Part shown: positions 36,847 through 48,282 of the stretch, piece by piece
Layout: each line of letters opens with the position of its first letter
How positions within the stretch are numbered: position 1 is the stretch's first letter
Assembly (NCBI RefSeq): GCF_021155775.2
Contig: NC_060232.1
Span: forward strand, 37,067,089-37,131,088
DNA from: Neodiprion pinetum
Lineage: Eukaryota > Arthropoda > Insecta > Hymenoptera > Diprionidae
Direction of reading: 5' to 3'
Length of the DNA stretch: 64,000 bases
Position numbers and translations under genes: made by a program
Notes under the pieces: generated by a model
What the model saw: the letters and a program-made list of their open reading frames with translations, nothing else
The model's database searches: none
Told to the model about the DNA's origin: nothing

Positions 36847-39591
36847 TTGCAAGACAGTCCCAATTCACGATTCACAATAATGGCCGATGATGTTATTCTG
36901 CTACAGCCTACGGCCATGGAACACGAATCGCGAGAGGATAGGCGAAAACAAAATGGATGTCGCATAAGCGCGGCGTTTATTTAAAATTGAATCATTCTCT
37001 TGCGCACGCCGACCGAATGCCGACTGTGAATTTTATCATCTTACGATACTTGCGTGGAATTATTTTTAAATAATATAACTTACGGCGATACAAGGGTCGA
37101 CGTAATGATATTTGTCATGATCATTGAAACTCTGATGTCTGAAGCAAATAATTATTCAAAAGGTTCGCGGATTTTTACTTTAACTTAATATTTAATGTTA
37201 TAACTGAGCGAAGTTTTATTATTCATTATTACGCTAGACGTGCAGAAGGTTGTATGATTGTTTTATTCATAAATTTTTTACAGCCTCAATTTCAATGTAT
37301 ACAACGCTGATATATTATAATCATTCTATCAATTCTTACATCACGTACAGCTGATTCAGCCTGCTGATCCTCTTTCCGTTACGTAAAACGGGTTGCCTTC
37401 GCTAAGGCGCGAGCCCGAAAATTATTCTCTACCAAAATCTTGCAAATTTGCGCTCTTCTTTCATTTTTTTTCCAACGTGCTTTGAGTCTGTTCAACATTT
37501 TTCTACAGTTCACTTTATCCAAATTTTACTCATCGTAGAAAAATACAGAGAAGTCGTAAGGCTTTGCTGACAAAATGTAGAGCCTATACTAAAATAATGA
37601 ATATACACTAAATTTTATCAAGATCACTTTCTACGAACATATTGTCTCTCCAATTTTTTTCTCAAGATTTTCACCTCACAGACTTAATTTTACTGATATT
37701 GATAAATTTGCAAAGAAAAATGTCGCCAAGTTCAAACCTGCGTGGGTATTATCGTACATGCACTGCCTAATGGCACCATTGAGAAAAACATATCGTCACA
37801 GTGAAGTGGATTATTCTTAACAGAGTTCAGTGAAATTCCTTTGACGGAAAGACTGTAGAGTTCGCACGGCGAGAAATAGTCATATTGCTAAGGTTAAACA
37901 GCCACAACCACATCTATAACCCGCGAACAGTTATTCGGTAATATGCGGGTACCGTGAATAAAATTTTAGAGCCTGCAAGCCCACACGCTCGCCCAGCATC
38001 ATCCGAACCCGTCGAAGAGCCCGAGAAGTATAAACGTCGCGTCGTTAATGACCGTGCGTCCTTCCTGATTTCCAGCCGATTTTCAACGGGCTTGCGCGCT
38101 CAAATGGGCCTTATATCCACAATCATACGACAGCCCCGATCACCCCCCATGTTGTATATACCTACCTACCTGTATTACGCGTTTCATGTAAATACACGAG
38201 TGGACGAATACGGTCAAAGGAAATTCTATAAAGCTATGACGACTCGGGAGAATTTTTCTTCCCGATTTGGCCACGGCAATGTTGGCTTTACAAAGACTAA
38301 GACATTTCTCATCAAACCATGCACTGAATCGGTACATTACGAAAATGTAATTAAAACAATTTGTAAATAATTAAAGAATTTTTAGCGCAAAACGATGAAA
38401 ACTTGGTAATGTCAAAGATAGTAATTTGTAACGCTGTTACGCAATCTCAACCGATAATTACGGCGGATCTCTCTTTGTACCGTAACTTACCGACACGCAA
38501 TTATGAGGGCTTTATATGCTCAAACCACAACTTTAAGATCTATATCGATCTAGATACAGATACCATCTCTGACTTTAATTCTTAACTTTGCATTTTCAAT
38601 TTCAACCCGATTTCAAGTATAACCAACGTGATTCCATTAGCGAATCAGATTAGTTAATAACACCATTGTGAAACCAAACCTTGAAAATCGATTGAAATAA
38701 CCTATTATATTTAATAAATGTGTATTTAAATTAAAGTGTTATGTAATAGGAATTATTTCAATGACGCATAGTGATAATTGGCACGACCCACAACAACATA
38801 ATTCTAGATCGAAGGAGACATCAATACGAGTAGATCATCGAAGTTCGTGAACCTGGACACCGCAAGGTTTGTAAATCAAGCTTAAGTCGAAAATCACGCA
38901 GTGAATCGAAGATTCTTCGCGACGTTCTTCGCAGAACGTACCAATGCCCAAAAATAAATTCTCATTGATTTAGTATGAGCTTAAAATTTTTGAATAAGCA
39001 ATTGTACGAGAAATTCTATGCAAAATATTTTTCATCGAGATGACATTATAATCAGATGCCCAACGAGAATTTATCGAAGTTGAAAAAAAGTTTGCATGTT
39101 TAAACATGTACTTTGAACACATTGCTGTACCATGTATAATACCGTTATCTTTATTTAAATATTGAAATTATTAATTAGGAATTTGAAAAAAGTCGAATAA
39201 TTCCTTCGTCATTATCAACTGAGATCGTGGAGCGCATTTTACAATTACAATATCCCGTTACAACTGAAGCGTAACAGAGAGACTCGTTGTTTTCCGGTTG
39301 AAATATGAGTATAGGAAATACATATTATCTCTACAATCATCCGACATAGAATTCGCGGTTCAGTACACTTCTGCTTTAATGCCCATAATAAAAACAGCAA
39401 CCCATATAATACGACCGTTCCGAAGCCCACCATAGGTACAAATATGAATGAAACGAGCCCGCATAATCTGTAACACAACAGTTATGGGTCAAAACGAAGA
39501 CGTGGGAATCTATTTCATATGAAACTTTAATGGCGATTTAATAGGTGGGGGTTCTGCGGCGGGACCACTCGCGGTTTCATGGTCGCGAAAG
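36847..39591. other. Intergenic region between Hsf and the cuticle gene
   Basis: The left part should hold the Hsf promoter and 5' UTR. A 138-codon plus-strand ORF at 37954-38370 has no recognisable motif and looks accidental. A hydrophobic minus-strand ORF with a good splice acceptor (39245-39467) is listed separately. Confidence 0.5.
39245..39467 (-). CDS. Candidate orphan terminal exon encoding a transmembrane segment
   Basis: After an acceptor (TTGTGTTACAG) the frame reads LCGLVSFIFVPMVGFG, then a further hydrophobic run ending LLFLLWALKQKC, and closes at a stop after 73 residues. The first 30 residues would form one long membrane span with a basic/cysteine cytoplasmic start (KQKCTEPR). 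I could not find an upstream exon between here and the cuticle gene, and I do not recognise the family. It may be a chance ORF. Confidence 0.22.
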
Positions 39592-39592
39592 T

Positions 39593-39620
39593 TATAATAA
39601 GGGTTACAGAATCCAGTGAG
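39593..39620 (+). promoter_or_regulatory. Possible TATA/initiator promoter of the cuticle gene
   Basis: TATAATAA at 39593-39600 is followed about 20 bp later by ATCCAGTGAG, near an insect initiator. This is about 140 bp before the proposed start codon, a typical spacing for a TATA-driven cuticle gene. Confidence 0.35.
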
Positions 39621-39757
39621 ACATTTGCTTGATAGTTGTCACCGAGCTAGGAACAGTGTTTCAACTAGGCACTTGGACTCGAATAGTTTTTTCGTCATAA
39701 AAACTTCCCCTTCGTTTTCGTTCATTTTGCAAAAGAAATTTTTTACGCAATATTCCA

Positions 39758-40888
39758 ATGCTCGAGACGGTAATTTTTACGGTTATATTTACTCGTCAAT
39801 TAAACGCTTTGCACTAACGTCAAACGAGATGGCCACTATTTTTTTAATCGTTAACTATCGGGATAGCAAAACTGCAATATCTTATCACCGCGTTTTTTCA
39901 GCCATGGAAAATCGCTCTTCTCTTCGGCCTGACTTTGGGCCTGGCTACCGGAAAACCAACCGACTCTTTTCACCGGAGGAAAAATGTCGAGAGTGCGTTA
40001 ATCAGCAACGAACTTGATGATCGGACGAGCAATTCATCACGAAATTTACGATTCGGTGATCAGGAGCGGTACAGAGAAGGTCGACTCTCCGAGGCAGAGT
40101 TTTCATCCTACAACATTAAAGATCCCAACGTACGTACAATGTGCAAATTCTACGTTAAAACCGATTCGCCGAATAATTATCGCTCAAAACTATGGAACAT
40201 TAATATTGGATTAAATTTGCGATGCAGGGACCTGGAACCTACGCCTTTGGCTACGACAACGTCGTCGATGCAGAAGGTAACGAACAATTTCGCAACGAAG
40301 AAAAGCTTCGGAATGGAACGGTGCTTGGGGAATACGGCTACACCGATTACAAGAGCAAAAGAATCGTCCGTGTCACTTATTCGTCGGATATAAGAGGCTA
40401 CAGGTATGAATTTCTGAATAATAGAAACCGCATTATTACGGCCACTATCGGAATTTTATTATTTTCGAATTGAAATTCTTAAATAAAAATTGGCTTTGCT
40501 GGAATAAAAGCGTGTTTGAATAAAAATAATTGTTACGGTAATTTGGTACAGGGCTTAGAATTTTTTAACTTGCGGAAGGTTGATCGAGCTTGATCGAGCT
40601 TATTTTCATGCACCGAAAAGTAAATCTAGTGAAATTTTCGTTCGACTTTTATTAATATCGTTTGCGAAAGCGATAATCTCAAATAATGTACTGTGCATAA
40701 AACGGAAATTGAGAGAGTGCTTTAATTTTCCAGCTGTTTTTAGAAAACTGGGTAACGCGTACCCGAATCCCGCGTATTGTATCAATTATCAATGGCATAT
40801 AATATGCTGTTGAACGTCTCGTAAATCAAAAGGAATTAAAATTTTCAGAGCGAAGACGGAAGTGCTACCTCTGGACGACATTTATTAA
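39758..40888 (+). CDS. RR-type (chitin-binding 4) cuticle protein
   Basis: Four exons: 39758-39769, 39902-40129, 40228-40403 and 40849-40888, giving 151 residues. The first coding exon is only MLET. Exon 2 continues PWKIALLFGLTLGLATG, completing a signal peptide whose interruption after about four residues is typical of cuticle genes. Residues 81-145 form the Rebers-Riddiford-like domain: GPGTYAFGYDN, then FRNEEKLRNGTVLGEYGY, a KRIVRVTYSSD segment and GYRAKTEV. Such proteins are secreted by epidermis and bind chitin. The domain is divergent: the usual DPDG turn reads TDYKSK. Exons 2-4 are well supported; exon 1 is the best in-phase ATG with a donor and is less sure. Confidence 0.78.
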
Positions 40889-40978
40889 TTATTATCCGCG
40901 TTCATGACGCGCTGTAATGAGAAGAATACTGCTCGAAGATACAGCGTAGAGGTGATTTTAGTCCGTTACGATATGTAT

Positions 40979-40984
40979 AATAAA
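40979..40984 (+). terminator. Possible poly(A) signal of the cuticle gene
   Basis: AATAAA about 90 bp after the stop codon. Position is approximate to a base or two. Confidence 0.35.
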
Positions 40985-42257
40985 TTAACGATTTCGTATG
41001 CCATTACTCAGCTGTCATATAATCGAAAATCTTTACGTGACTCCAATATGGTATAATAGATAGTGTCTTTGCGTATAATGGGTTTTGAATCATCGGAGTT
41101 CTCGGTTCGACCCGCAACCCACGTAAAAATAAGAATCGAACGTGTTTTATGACTTCGTTAGCATAACGATACAGAGTATGAAATTATCCTAACTATATCA
41201 TGCAACGTTTGTTGCTTCGCGTCAAAAACCGTCTAAATTACAGTATCGTCGGACAACTCAAATATTGATATTAAGCATATAAAGGAAGGCAAACAATGAA
41301 CAATTATGGTGAGGCTCTTGAAATACGCGTATGTCACCGAGAAACTAAATGCAAATATAATATTTGTTTATGTAATATTTGCTGTCACTCATACCCACAC
41401 GTAACACAAGTGTTAAAGACGTGGTGAAAATTTTTTTGTCCTGTAAATATCTATTTTTAGATTTTTCCAGTAAAAACTACAGCGAAGTCTCGGATTTTTC
41501 AAAGTAATTACATATAATCATTCAAACGCATTCTTTGTTGTTTTTGAATTTTCTATGCATTCGTTCCCCCTATAATTTCATGATGAGCAATCCAATTTTA
41601 CTTCATTTTTATACAAATCTCTGTACCCATGAACATCAGAGAAAGATATTACGTAGAGCAGAGCTTGTCTTTGGAGAAGTTCAACTGAATTATCTACAGA
41701 AATTTACGGCAGGTTTCAACGCCTCTATTTATTACACATCCCTAAAAAATTTAATATAATAGGTATAGGTATGCATGTTCACGTAATTATTATCTGAAAT
41801 TATTATCGAATAAATTTATGATAAGACGTAAACCGATGTGCATTTTGTTTTATTTTTCTGCCTATACCAAAATGGAGTACTGTCAATGACAGGGTTTACG
41901 GTTAACGCCGTTAGGTCGTTCTTCAAGTCCGTTGCGGTTGTAAATTTTTATGAGAATAACTTATCATCGGTCTCAATTCTGCGATAATTTTACGAGCTGA
42001 TTTCCTCGCAAGAAAAAAAAAAATACAACCCCAGTGATCTGCGACGTAAGAAAAATCAGCGCAGAATTGGACAAGTGAGCGAGAAATACCAAGCTGAAAT
42101 TAATTGTACAATGTTTTGTCGAGAACCAACGCGCTGCTCGAGGCTTGACCAACGTCAATTGGGATCAGAAATATCGAGTAACGTCGGCACGGACGAAATC
42201 CGGAGCAAAAGCCCCCCTGAAATACCGGGAAAACGTGCGTAACAGGGGTGACAAACG
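40985..42257. other. Intergenic region before the RING/DUF4729-like gene
   Basis: AT-rich with only short ORFs lacking motifs. The last 200 bp or so probably contain the promoter and 5' UTR of the downstream gene. Confidence 0.5.
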
Positions 42258-44923
42258 ATGGAGAGAGTGCAGCAGAGGTCAGAAATCGCCCCTAATTCCA
42301 TCAGGGGTGAAATGAACAGTCGTCTGAGCCTCCAGTTGAATCAGGGGGCCTTTTACAGCCGAAGAAAGCGCGAGAATTTCAGCGACAGATCACCGACGAC
42401 GGGGGAGTCGACGGAAGTCGAAGACGACGAGCCCGAGGACGATTACACCGACGAACAATTGAACAACTCTAAGGATCCAGGCCCTACTCAAAGACCCATG
42501 ATTTGCGGCCTTTGCCATTTGGCACCGGGTGTTGCTGGTGTTGCCGGCGTTTCCACAAACCCGGGACCAATGCTCACGTGCACCCAGGGCCATCTTCTTT
42601 GTCAGCAGTGTCTTCACCGTTATACGATTTGTTCCGGTTCGTGTAAATAATTTAGTCTCACATTTCTTCACCTTCTATATTTGATAACATGAGTATTGGT
42701 GGCGATGAATTACCTCTCCGGAGAGAACGGATTTTCTTCTTAAATAAGTACTGTTGTAGCATTCTCTTGAGCTTTCTACTATTATACGTAGTATACTTGA
42801 GGATGCAATTTTCAATTTTTAGGGGAGGGGGGTCATTGGTAGGCTAAATGCAGAATTTAAACCAGGGGGTCGGATTATCATGTTATTTCACTTTTCACAT
42901 TTCCCACCATCCAAGCATGCTAATCAGAATGCATTCTGATGATGAATTAATATAATAATCTCGAGCCAGATTCTGCAATAGCTTCGAGCGCCATGTTGAA
43001 TTTATGATGGAATTCGTATTTGTCGAATAACTCGCCCGTTTTCAACTTTTGACTATAAGAAATGGTCATAACTGAACTGGAAGATATTTAATACTCTAGA
43101 ACTTTGGTTGTGACAATGTTTTGTCCATACGATCGATGTTTACCGACTTGAAACATAAATTCAACATGGCGGCCGAAGTTGCTGCAGAATCTGGTAAAAA
43201 TTCTGGTTTTAGACTAACAATGGACCCCCTCAAATGGTTGGCAAAAGAGAATAGCGGTATCGAAAAATTGCAAATTCAGGTGTCCTTTGTTGTACAAAGC
43301 GACTGGACTAACTACCTTTTGTGAAATTGTCAAGTGTAAAAGGGAAGTGGATGCGCTAGCGAATCAATTTCCTATATATCATATTGTTAGACATAGGCTG
43401 TGTGGTGTGCGGAGCAGATCTTTACGCGTCGACGGCAAGCTGCTATCGAATAACGCGTCAGACGAACGTGCGATCATCGTCGGGCGATCCCCGGGGGGTC
43501 CAGGTGATCCGGAAGTCGACGCGATCGTCCGCACCGGGCGATGAGGCGGAATATCAGTCGAAGAATCGGTCTCGAAATTTCAACGAGATTGGGAGAACGG
43601 GGCCAGCAATTCTTGGAAGCAATTCGCGCTGCACAACGGGATATAATTCCGGATGGGAGGGAGATTCGGGAGACGTGGGTCAGCCCTTGGCCAACGTCGG
43701 TTTTTCGCGACTTCACCCTCGCCAACAGCGAAGTTGTTGCAGCATGGCGAGAGGCGGCGACGCTGATCTGGAGCCGGAAGTTCGTCAGAGAATCGGGAGC
43801 TTCCCCGGGGATACAGGCAACGGAAACGTCGCCCTGATTCACACCGAGTGTTCCCGAAGGCCCATCAGGTGCCCACGACTAGACTGCGCCGTCAACGTCG
43901 CGTTTTCCGCCCTTACTCATCACTTCCTCTTCGATCATCCCGAGGTTCCGATCCTGAGCGTTGAACCTGAAGCCAAAAGCACCCTCATCGTCAGCTTCGC
44001 CTCTCTGTCCTGCGACTCGAGTCGCTGTCTTGCCTTGCTTTTAGTTTCCGGTAAACTGACGTAAGTTTCTTCTACGTAATTTTCTATGGACATTGGACAT
44101 GGTTTCTGTTGATTAAAATCAATCCCCTAGCTCTTATGGTCATCGACCGATATCCCTGTAATCAATGGTTTCCTTCTTTTTTCCTTGGCAATACCACAAG
44201 AGGTGCAGCGGCCAGATTATTCAACGGAAGTCAGATCCAGCCGAGGTACCGCAACAGGCTTCCGCTTCCGGTTTTGGCCGCGCGACTCCATTGGTCGAGT
44301 CAAAATCCTTGCGAGGACGACGGAAACTCTCACGGCGAGGAGCAAAGTCAGGGCGATATCGTAATCGCTTGGGTTGCCGGTCTGGATGTAGGGGATGCAA
44401 CGACTGGCACTTTGCGATGCAGTATTCAAGTATTATTATCGCACAGAAAATCAAAATTTGTCTATTCATTTTATTCGTCAATTTTAACATCATCGAAGGA
44501 ACGGAAACGCGTTATTCAATTTCCCCTTATTCTTATTTCATTTCAAAATATAAGACTTGTCGCCAAAACAAAATTAAACTGGAAATTCTCACGTCCAACG
44601 ATGTATCTCTCCATCATCTTCTTCGCTGTCTGACTTTTTTTCATCTAATGTGTATATATATATACACACATTAGATGAAAAAAAGATATATAATATATAT
44701 GTAACTACCAATAATCGTTTTGTAAACTTTCAAGGTAGTCGACGGTAACGACGACGGTGGTCTGCGATCGTTGACCTATACGGGGCCCGTAAATTCCCTG
44801 CGAACAGCGCAACGTCCACGGGAAGTTTTCGCGACCGGTGACTGCGTAATTTTGCACCAAGGCTTCATCGACCACATTACATCCGGCTCCACCAGCCTCA
44901 ATGTAAACGTGACCGTGCACTGA
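42258..44923 (+). CDS. RING-like zinc-binding protein with C-terminal DUF4729-like domain
   Basis: Four exons: 42258-42642, 43391-44060, 44201-44429 and 44735-44923, phase-consistent, 490 residues. An acidic linker (about residues 53-65) precedes a RING-like cluster that pairs C83/C86, C108/H112, C115/C118 and, after the first intron, C132/C135. A second cysteine/histidine group (C282, C289, C294, H305/H306, H311; HTECSRRPIRCPRLDC, HHFLFDHPE) resembles SIAH/TRAF-type fingers. The C-terminus (SLSCDSSRCLALLLVSGKLT, GAAARLFNGSQ, DIVIAWVAGLDVGD, SLTYTGPVNSLRTAQRPRE) is what I remember as the insect DUF4729 region. A RING plus SIAH-like finger suggests an E3 ubiquitin ligase, but that is inference. 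The 43391-44060 exon also has a long alternative frame at 43541-43837, rejected because the conserved cysteines lie in this frame. Confidence 0.8.
44634..44685. repeat. Near-perfect inverted repeat (hairpin)
   Basis: CTTTTTTTCATCTAATGTGT is matched by the reverse complement ACACATTAGATGAAAAAAAG, giving 20-bp arms around a short alternating TA/CA loop. It lies in the last intron of the RING/DUF4729-like gene. Confidence 0.9.
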
Positions 44924-45136
44924 TCGAAAATGAAAGCACATCGGGCCCATAAAAACGACGGCTCATTTGTATCGTCCCATGTATTAGAAGAGATCATTTG
45001 ATGATTAGAAAGTATACATAAAATAAATAAACAAATAAATTATCACAAAACACATCGCTATAATAGTAACATTGCTATATATTTCTAACTCCCAGTGGGA
45101 TAGTACGTAAATGTTTCATAACGTTATATCATTAAT

Positions 45137-45176
<40 letters not shown>

Positions 45177-45561
45177 TTATCATTATCAAGGTGGACGAAC
45201 GTAAACGCAGATTTCAGATTTTCGAATAATCCTCCGAATAATTAATGATATATTATATAATAACTTTTTTTTCCATATTTTTTTGCTTTGCAATACAACG
45301 GCTGTCAAAATAATCAATATGTATAATGTGTACATGTATACAAATATATACATATATCTATATATGTATGTACATACATGTATATATCTATACACACACA
45401 CACTGTATATATGTGTATATAAAAAAAGTGTAAGAATACAACAATAACGTATAATTAATTTAGTGGGGTTTATAGATTTGAAAAAAAATTTTCCCCACTA
45501 AATATAATTAATCATTTGATATAATTATAATTAATATTTATTATCATTAATTAACGTTGAA
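44924..45561. other. Convergent intergenic region, DUF4729-like gene / Dlish
   Basis: About 640 bp between two stop codons, presumably both 3' UTRs. It holds an AAT repeat (45137-45175), TATG-type repeats near 45320-45420, and a 10-bp inverted repeat (TTTAGTGGGG / CCCCACTAAA) at 45459-45502. No gene is seen. Confidence 0.65.
45137..45175. repeat. AAT trinucleotide microsatellite
   Basis: Continuous AAT units in the short convergent spacer beyond the RING/DUF4729-like gene. Confidence 0.92.
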
Positions 45562-47598
45562 TTATAGGCTAGTCATTGCAGGGGGACGAGCGTATGCCTT
45601 GGGAATAAAACCATACTTGCGAGTTTTCGGTGCATACGCCCACAGCCATCCATCCACAGTCTGATTAGCTAGATCTGCATAAATCCAGTCAGCTCTTCTC
45701 ACTGAGAGGTCGTCCGGTGCTTGTGCTTTATAATCGTAAAGAACCACTAGTTCTGTGCCACTCGTTTCGTCGCGGAAATCTCTAACATCCTTCTGCTGCA
45801 ACGGTTCGCTACCAGTTACATTCGCGTTGCCTGTTCCTGTTTTGAATATCAATGAAAAAAATTGACAAGTAAGTTCATTAACAAACTCTGGAATAAAATT
45901 AGAAGTGACGTTAATTCAAAAATAATAAAGTAAAGACGAACCTAAATTGTGAGGATCTGTCAAGTTGTTGGCATGGAGAATATGTCCAGGGTAGACAAAA
46001 CCTGACGGTACAAAGCCTTCGTTGCCATCACAATGTCGAAGTACCCAAAACCAGTCTGGATCATCACGGTTTAGAACGGTGACAAACTCGCCTCGTTCAA
46101 CGCTCACATCGTTTTCGTCGCGTGCCACAAATGTGTACAGTACTATATATCTTCCTGCCGATGGATCCTAAGTTTTATATGTACACATACATTTATTTGA
46201 TATCATGAGTTCACACAGGCAAGGACACGGTACAACCTGTCGATGAATTCCTCAAAATAAAATTATTAGAGAATTATTCCTTTTAATTCTCAAGCAATGC
46301 TCGGTCAAAAATCACACTGTACGAGCCCTGATAAAAAAAACTTCCAAGTTTCTTATCACTTTAGTCTTTTCAAACCTTAACAGTTCAATTCCCAATCAAG
46401 AATTATGGGACCATTGAAATGGAAAAGCCTCGAAGTCTCTTCATTCGAGAGATTCATCATTCAGGTGCAGTGGTCACTTTATATCAAAAGTAACATTTCA
46501 AAAATATTTTACTATACCTTGAAGAACGGGTGCACATCTGGCTGCGAAGATGTACTCTGCAGAGAGTTTTGAGATTGAGCAACATTGCATCTATTTATGG
46601 TAGCATCCGTTGTGGTAATATTGTGTCGAATATAGCTATCGCTGTCAGAAGTGGATCCGGTATCTGTTTGCTGTATCTCGTGCAGAATTTGAGATCGAGA
46701 AATGTTCGGTGAATCAATATCGTTTTCATTGGAACGAGGGAGTTTTTTCTTGACATTATTTAAGGTTGCAAGCGTCGACTCAGCCAGCTGTGACGCGTAA
46801 GGGGCACAGTAAGAGTGCGGCACAAATCCCTCCATTCGAGTATCTGCCGCAATGACATAGACCCAGTCGTTCTCTCTGTACAAAATATTCACCACCTATA
46901 ACACATTGCAAATGTTACTTATGATTTCGTGGGGTAAAAAAATTGGTGCACATTTGCGACAATATCGATTCCATATTACATTCAAGTTCAGTGTACAACA
47001 CTTGTCTCGCCTAAACATACCTTAACTCTGGAGTCATTCTTTGAGAAGAAAATAAGGGTTCTAAATTAAAAAATTATCACAGAGAAACGCTAACCTGACC
47101 CCGCTTGACTTGAAGCTCGTCGTCCACGCAGGGTGTGAAATCATGAACGATCACCATTTTGCTGTCCGGCGAAAGTCCGTTCTCCTTTTCGATTCCAACT
47201 CTGACTAGCGTCTCGATACTTGCACTCCCCGTTATTCTTCCTGGAGGCAGAGGAACTCTGGCCCCAAGTCCAACCCCCCCGGGTCCTCCACCGCCTCCAT
47301 CTTTCTCCAAACTAAAGTTATGAGTCCCAGCTGAAAGACATTTAAAATTAAAATCCCAGTGTCGGCGGGTGCGAATTTTAGGATTCAATTTTGTTGTGCG
47401 AGTAAATTTTACATTGTGGTGAGAAGAAGAAAAGGACTGTTTGTATAGAGAAAATAGTCCAAAAAAGCAGTTTAGCAGAGTTGCCAATGTTTTGCGGTAT
47501 TGTTTCAACAATATTTCTGCTACCTCTTCAACTCTCGCAAATTACGTACGTTTCTTTTTTTTCCCACGGCGTATACGGACTGGGCACAAAAAAGCCAT
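45562..47598 (-). CDS. Dlish: Dlish (Dachs ligand with SH3 domains; Vamana)
   Basis: Five exons (5' to 3'): 47550-47598, 47095-47330, 46518-46895, 45942-46167 and 45562-45836, giving 387 residues. The 49-nt first exon encodes MAFLCPVRIRRGKKKK, matching the Drosophila N-terminus I remember (cysteine plus basic tail, a likely palmitoylation/membrane-targeting signal). Exon 2 has a Gly-rich stretch, GRITGSASIETLVRVGIEKE, and the start of SH3-1 (about residues 75-130). SH3-2 is about 227-282 (RYIVLYTFVARDENDVSVER) and SH3-3 about 324-380 (TELVVLYDYKAQAPDDLSVR), ending ARPPAMTSL. Dlish links the atypical myosin Dachs to the cell cortex and is antagonised by Fat in Hippo/planar-polarity signalling. 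Exon 5 has a second possible acceptor two codons inside. SH3-1 is split by an intron after KRGQ. Confidence 0.92.
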
Positions 47599-47967
47599 CC
47601 TTCAGTGGGCCCAGGTTCCTTTTCACATTTTCATTAATTACTGAGTCTGTTTGCGATCATTTTGAAATAAGATCGGATTGAGAAGTTCCCCTCGATATTC
47701 CGGAGGCCAGTTTCGCCCCCGATTTCGTGATTCTGCGAAATACCGAACCAGCTGTATTTCGCAAATGGATCAAGAATAGAGAAGTCACTCCGGAATCGTA
47801 CCGCGGAGGATGAATTTCAAACGCGACAGAGTTCACGCACCTGCTGTGCATTAAATCCTAATGGGAAGTTGGCTCAACGGACGCAAGAGTCGGTCCCAAA
47901 ATCAATTCCGGAGTGGGGATGAGGGCCCTTCCACAGTGGCGATCCCTCGGACCCCTTGTTCTTGGGA

Positions 47968-48282
47968 TCAGCCGGGCCTACCGAATCGCAACCGGTAAGA
48001 ACTTTCGCGATTCGTCGATAAGGCAGGTACCTGCAGGTCGCGACGCAGCACGCGGGCCTTTGTCATTTCATGTGGGTAGATACCGTGATGTGTGAACCAG
48101 GAGCCCGTACACGTAATTGTTTCGTCGGAAAAGAGCAACGCTTCCAGGTATTGCTGGACATAATCTTGCTCGAAAATTTCGTATTCGACACCTCGAAACG
48201 ACCGTTTCCGAGTACCGGCTAATTGGACTCTAAATTCATTCATAGCTGCGGCATCGGTTTCTACAGTATTAATTAAGTTCAT
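47968..48282 (-). CDS. Orphan ORF upstream of Dlish, function unknown
   Basis: A 104-codon ORF starting MNLINTVETDAAAMNEF and containing VEYEIFEQDYVQQYLEALLF. Amino-acid composition is balanced, unlike the repeat-derived ORFs around it, and a GTACCT donor-like site follows a CAG at 48028. It lies about 370 bp upstream of the Dlish start on the same strand. I do not recognise it. It cannot be spliced in phase to Dlish exon 2. It may be an exon of another transcript or chance. Confidence 0.2.
   Translation of the reverse strand: MNLINTVETDAAAMNEFRVQLAGTRKRSFRGVEYEIFEQDYVQQYLEALLFSDETITCTGSWFTHHGIYPHEMTKARVLRRDLQVPALSTNRESSYRLRFGRPG

Noticed and set aside
37954..38370. 138-codon plus-strand ORF
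   Set aside because: No motif, no splice or promoter context and unremarkable composition; likely chance.
41049..41125. tRNA-like B box (GGTTCGACC)
   Set aside because: The T-arm and acceptor stems do not pair and there is no good A box; at most a tRNA pseudogene remnant.
43541..43837. 98-codon alternative frame inside exon 2 of the RING/DUF4729-like gene
   Set aside because: The conserved cysteine/histidine motifs and both splice phases use the other frame.
44705..44997. Minus-strand ORFs opposite the last exon of the RING/DUF4729-like gene
   Set aside because: Antisense shadows of a plus-strand exon that is in phase with its upstream partner and carries the conserved C-terminus.
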